Source: Bacteroidales bacterium
GTDB taxonomy: Bacteria; Bacteroidota; Bacteroidia; Bacteroidales; UBA4417
Assembly: GCA_030654075.1 (NCBI GenBank)
Contig: JAURYB010000132.1
Span: 1-32,548, forward strand
DNA: 32,548 nucleotides
Direction of reading: 5' to 3'
How positions within the stretch are numbered: position 1 is the stretch's first letter; each line of letters opens with the position of its first letter. Shown here one piece after another: positions 31,829-32,548 of the stretch. The translations under genes and the position numbers were made by a program. The notes below the pieces were generated by a model. It was given only the letters and a program-made list of their open reading frames with translations. It had not been told where the DNA came from and made no database searches.

Positions 31829-32548
31829 CTACTGAAACTTTTTAAACGCCGTAGTTACCGCGTGTCCGCCAAAGCCAAAAGTATTATTTAAGGCAACCAG
31901 TACTTCGCGTTTGCGTGCTTTGATCGGGGTAAAATCAAAATTCGGGTTAAATGCCGGGTCGATTGTATGCAGGTTTATACTCGGATGTACGATACCGGTT
32001 TCAATAGACTTTACACACGCAATTGCTTCGACGGCACCGGCAGCGCCCAGCATATGTCCGGTCTGCGATTTGGTGGCGCTGATGCTGATCCCGGCCAGGC
32101 TATCTTCACCAAAAAGTTTTTCAATGGCTTTGCACTCACTGATATCACCTATAGGTGTCGAGGTTGCGTGCCCGTTAATATAGCTTACATCTTTTTTTGT
32201 GACCCCGGCATCAGATATGGCGCCTTCCATTGCCAGTATGGCTCCGAGTCCTTCGGGATGAGTTGCTACCACGTTGTAGGCATCCGAAGCAGCGCCATAA
32301 CCGGCTAATTCGCAGTAGATTTTTGCCCCGCGGTTCAAGGCATGTTCAAGTTCTTCAATCATCAGTATTCCGGAACCTTCACCAATCACAAATCCATCCC
32401 TGCTGACATCAAACGGGCGTGAAGCAGTTTCGGGTGAATCGTTCAACGTGGATAATGCTTTTATAGAGTTGAAACCACCTACCGATGCTTCTGTAACCGG
32501 TGATTCGGCACCACCGGCGATAATTATATCGGCCCTTCCCAGCCTTAT
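31829..32548 (-). CDS. fabF: 3-oxoacyl-[ACP] synthase II, C-terminal part (5' cut by window)
   Basis: The frame is open to the window edge and 239 residues are visible. They begin IRLGRADIIIAGGAESPVTE and run through GGFNSIKALSTLND and ASRPFD. A TTG at 32446 is internal, not the start. Two of the three active-site elements are present: the His of NGHATSTPIGD and the Lys/His of KSQTGHMLGAAGAVEAI. The catalytic Cys is upstream, outside the window. The end NNTFGFGGHAVTTAFKKF is typical. FabF elongates acyl-ACP with malonyl-ACP in fatty-acid synthesis. In the family the first motif usually reads NAHGTST; here the residues around His are Gly and Ala exchanged. Whether acpP precedes it cannot be seen. 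Confidence 0.93.
   Translation of the reverse strand: MRLGRADIIIAGGAESPVTEASVGGFNSIKALSTLNDSPETASRPFDVSRDGFVIGEGSGILMIEELEHALNRGAKIYCELAGYGAASDAYNVVATHPEGLGAILAMEGAISDAGVTKKDVSYINGHATSTPIGDISECKAIEKLFGEDSLAGISISATKSQTGHMLGAAGAVEAIACVKSIETGIVHPSINLHTIDPAFNPNFDFTPIKARKREVLVALNNTFGFGGHAVTTAFKKFQ

Overview
The window reads as chromosomal DNA of a Bacteroidota bacterium, probably class Bacteroidia; I cannot name a genus. Several independent signals support this. Promoters follow the phylum's pattern of TTTG, about 19-21 bases, then TAnnTTTG. Almost no gene has a Shine-Dalgarno sequence. There is a type IX secretion plug protein next to a protein with a type IX sorting tail. The order rpsF-rpsR-rplI lacks ssb. 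Intergenic gaps hold low-complexity words typical of these genomes. Most of the region is housekeeping DNA, with a few small accessory modules.

Layout. Positions 1-458: end of an outer-membrane beta-barrel gene. 550-1790: rpsF-rpsR-rplI operon with promoter and terminator. 1813-5754 (+): a TrmH-type RNA methyltransferase, a large multi-HTH DNA-binding protein, and a DbpA-like DEAD-box helicase with motif II DEFD. 5788-10635 (-): an ATP-grasp enzyme, a single Y1 (IS200/REP-type) transposase beside a palindromic element, a secreted GH20 hexosaminidase, and the ApbE lipoprotein. 10970-13232: T9SS plug protein (+) converging on a secreted GDSL hydrolase (-). 13696-17226 (-): a methyltransferase, a PlsC-like acyltransferase, and dnaX. 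17590-22661 (+): polysaccharide deacetylase, FemAB-like protein, upp, a small membrane protein, and a MacB-type permease. 23044-23930 (+): an Xre/RES toxin-antitoxin pair. 24100-27555 (-): YkgJ-type cysteine protein, TerB-J-domain protein, an exported protein of unknown function, and a TPR plus HEMTH peptidase. 27783-30832 (-): both halves of the saccharopine route of lysine breakdown as separate genes. 30988-31722 (+): mtgA. 31829-32548 (-): the C-terminal part of fabF, cut by the window edge.

How the genes work together. The clearest cooperating sets are four. The ribosomal operon makes S6, S18 and L9. The T9SS plug protein lies next to a likely T9SS cargo. The RES toxin and its antitoxin overlap by 4 bases, and their promoter carries a palindrome that looks like the self-regulation operator. 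Lysine-ketoglutarate reductase and saccharopine dehydrogenase lie in the same order as the two halves of the animal bifunctional enzyme.

No wholly new multi-gene system is evident. The items most worth a second look are the multi-HTH protein at 2674-4188, the perfect AGGAGG before rplI in a phylum that rarely uses it, a 19-codon ORF with its own terminator upstream of apbE, the operator and start of the toxin-antitoxin pair, and the split saccharopine pathway.
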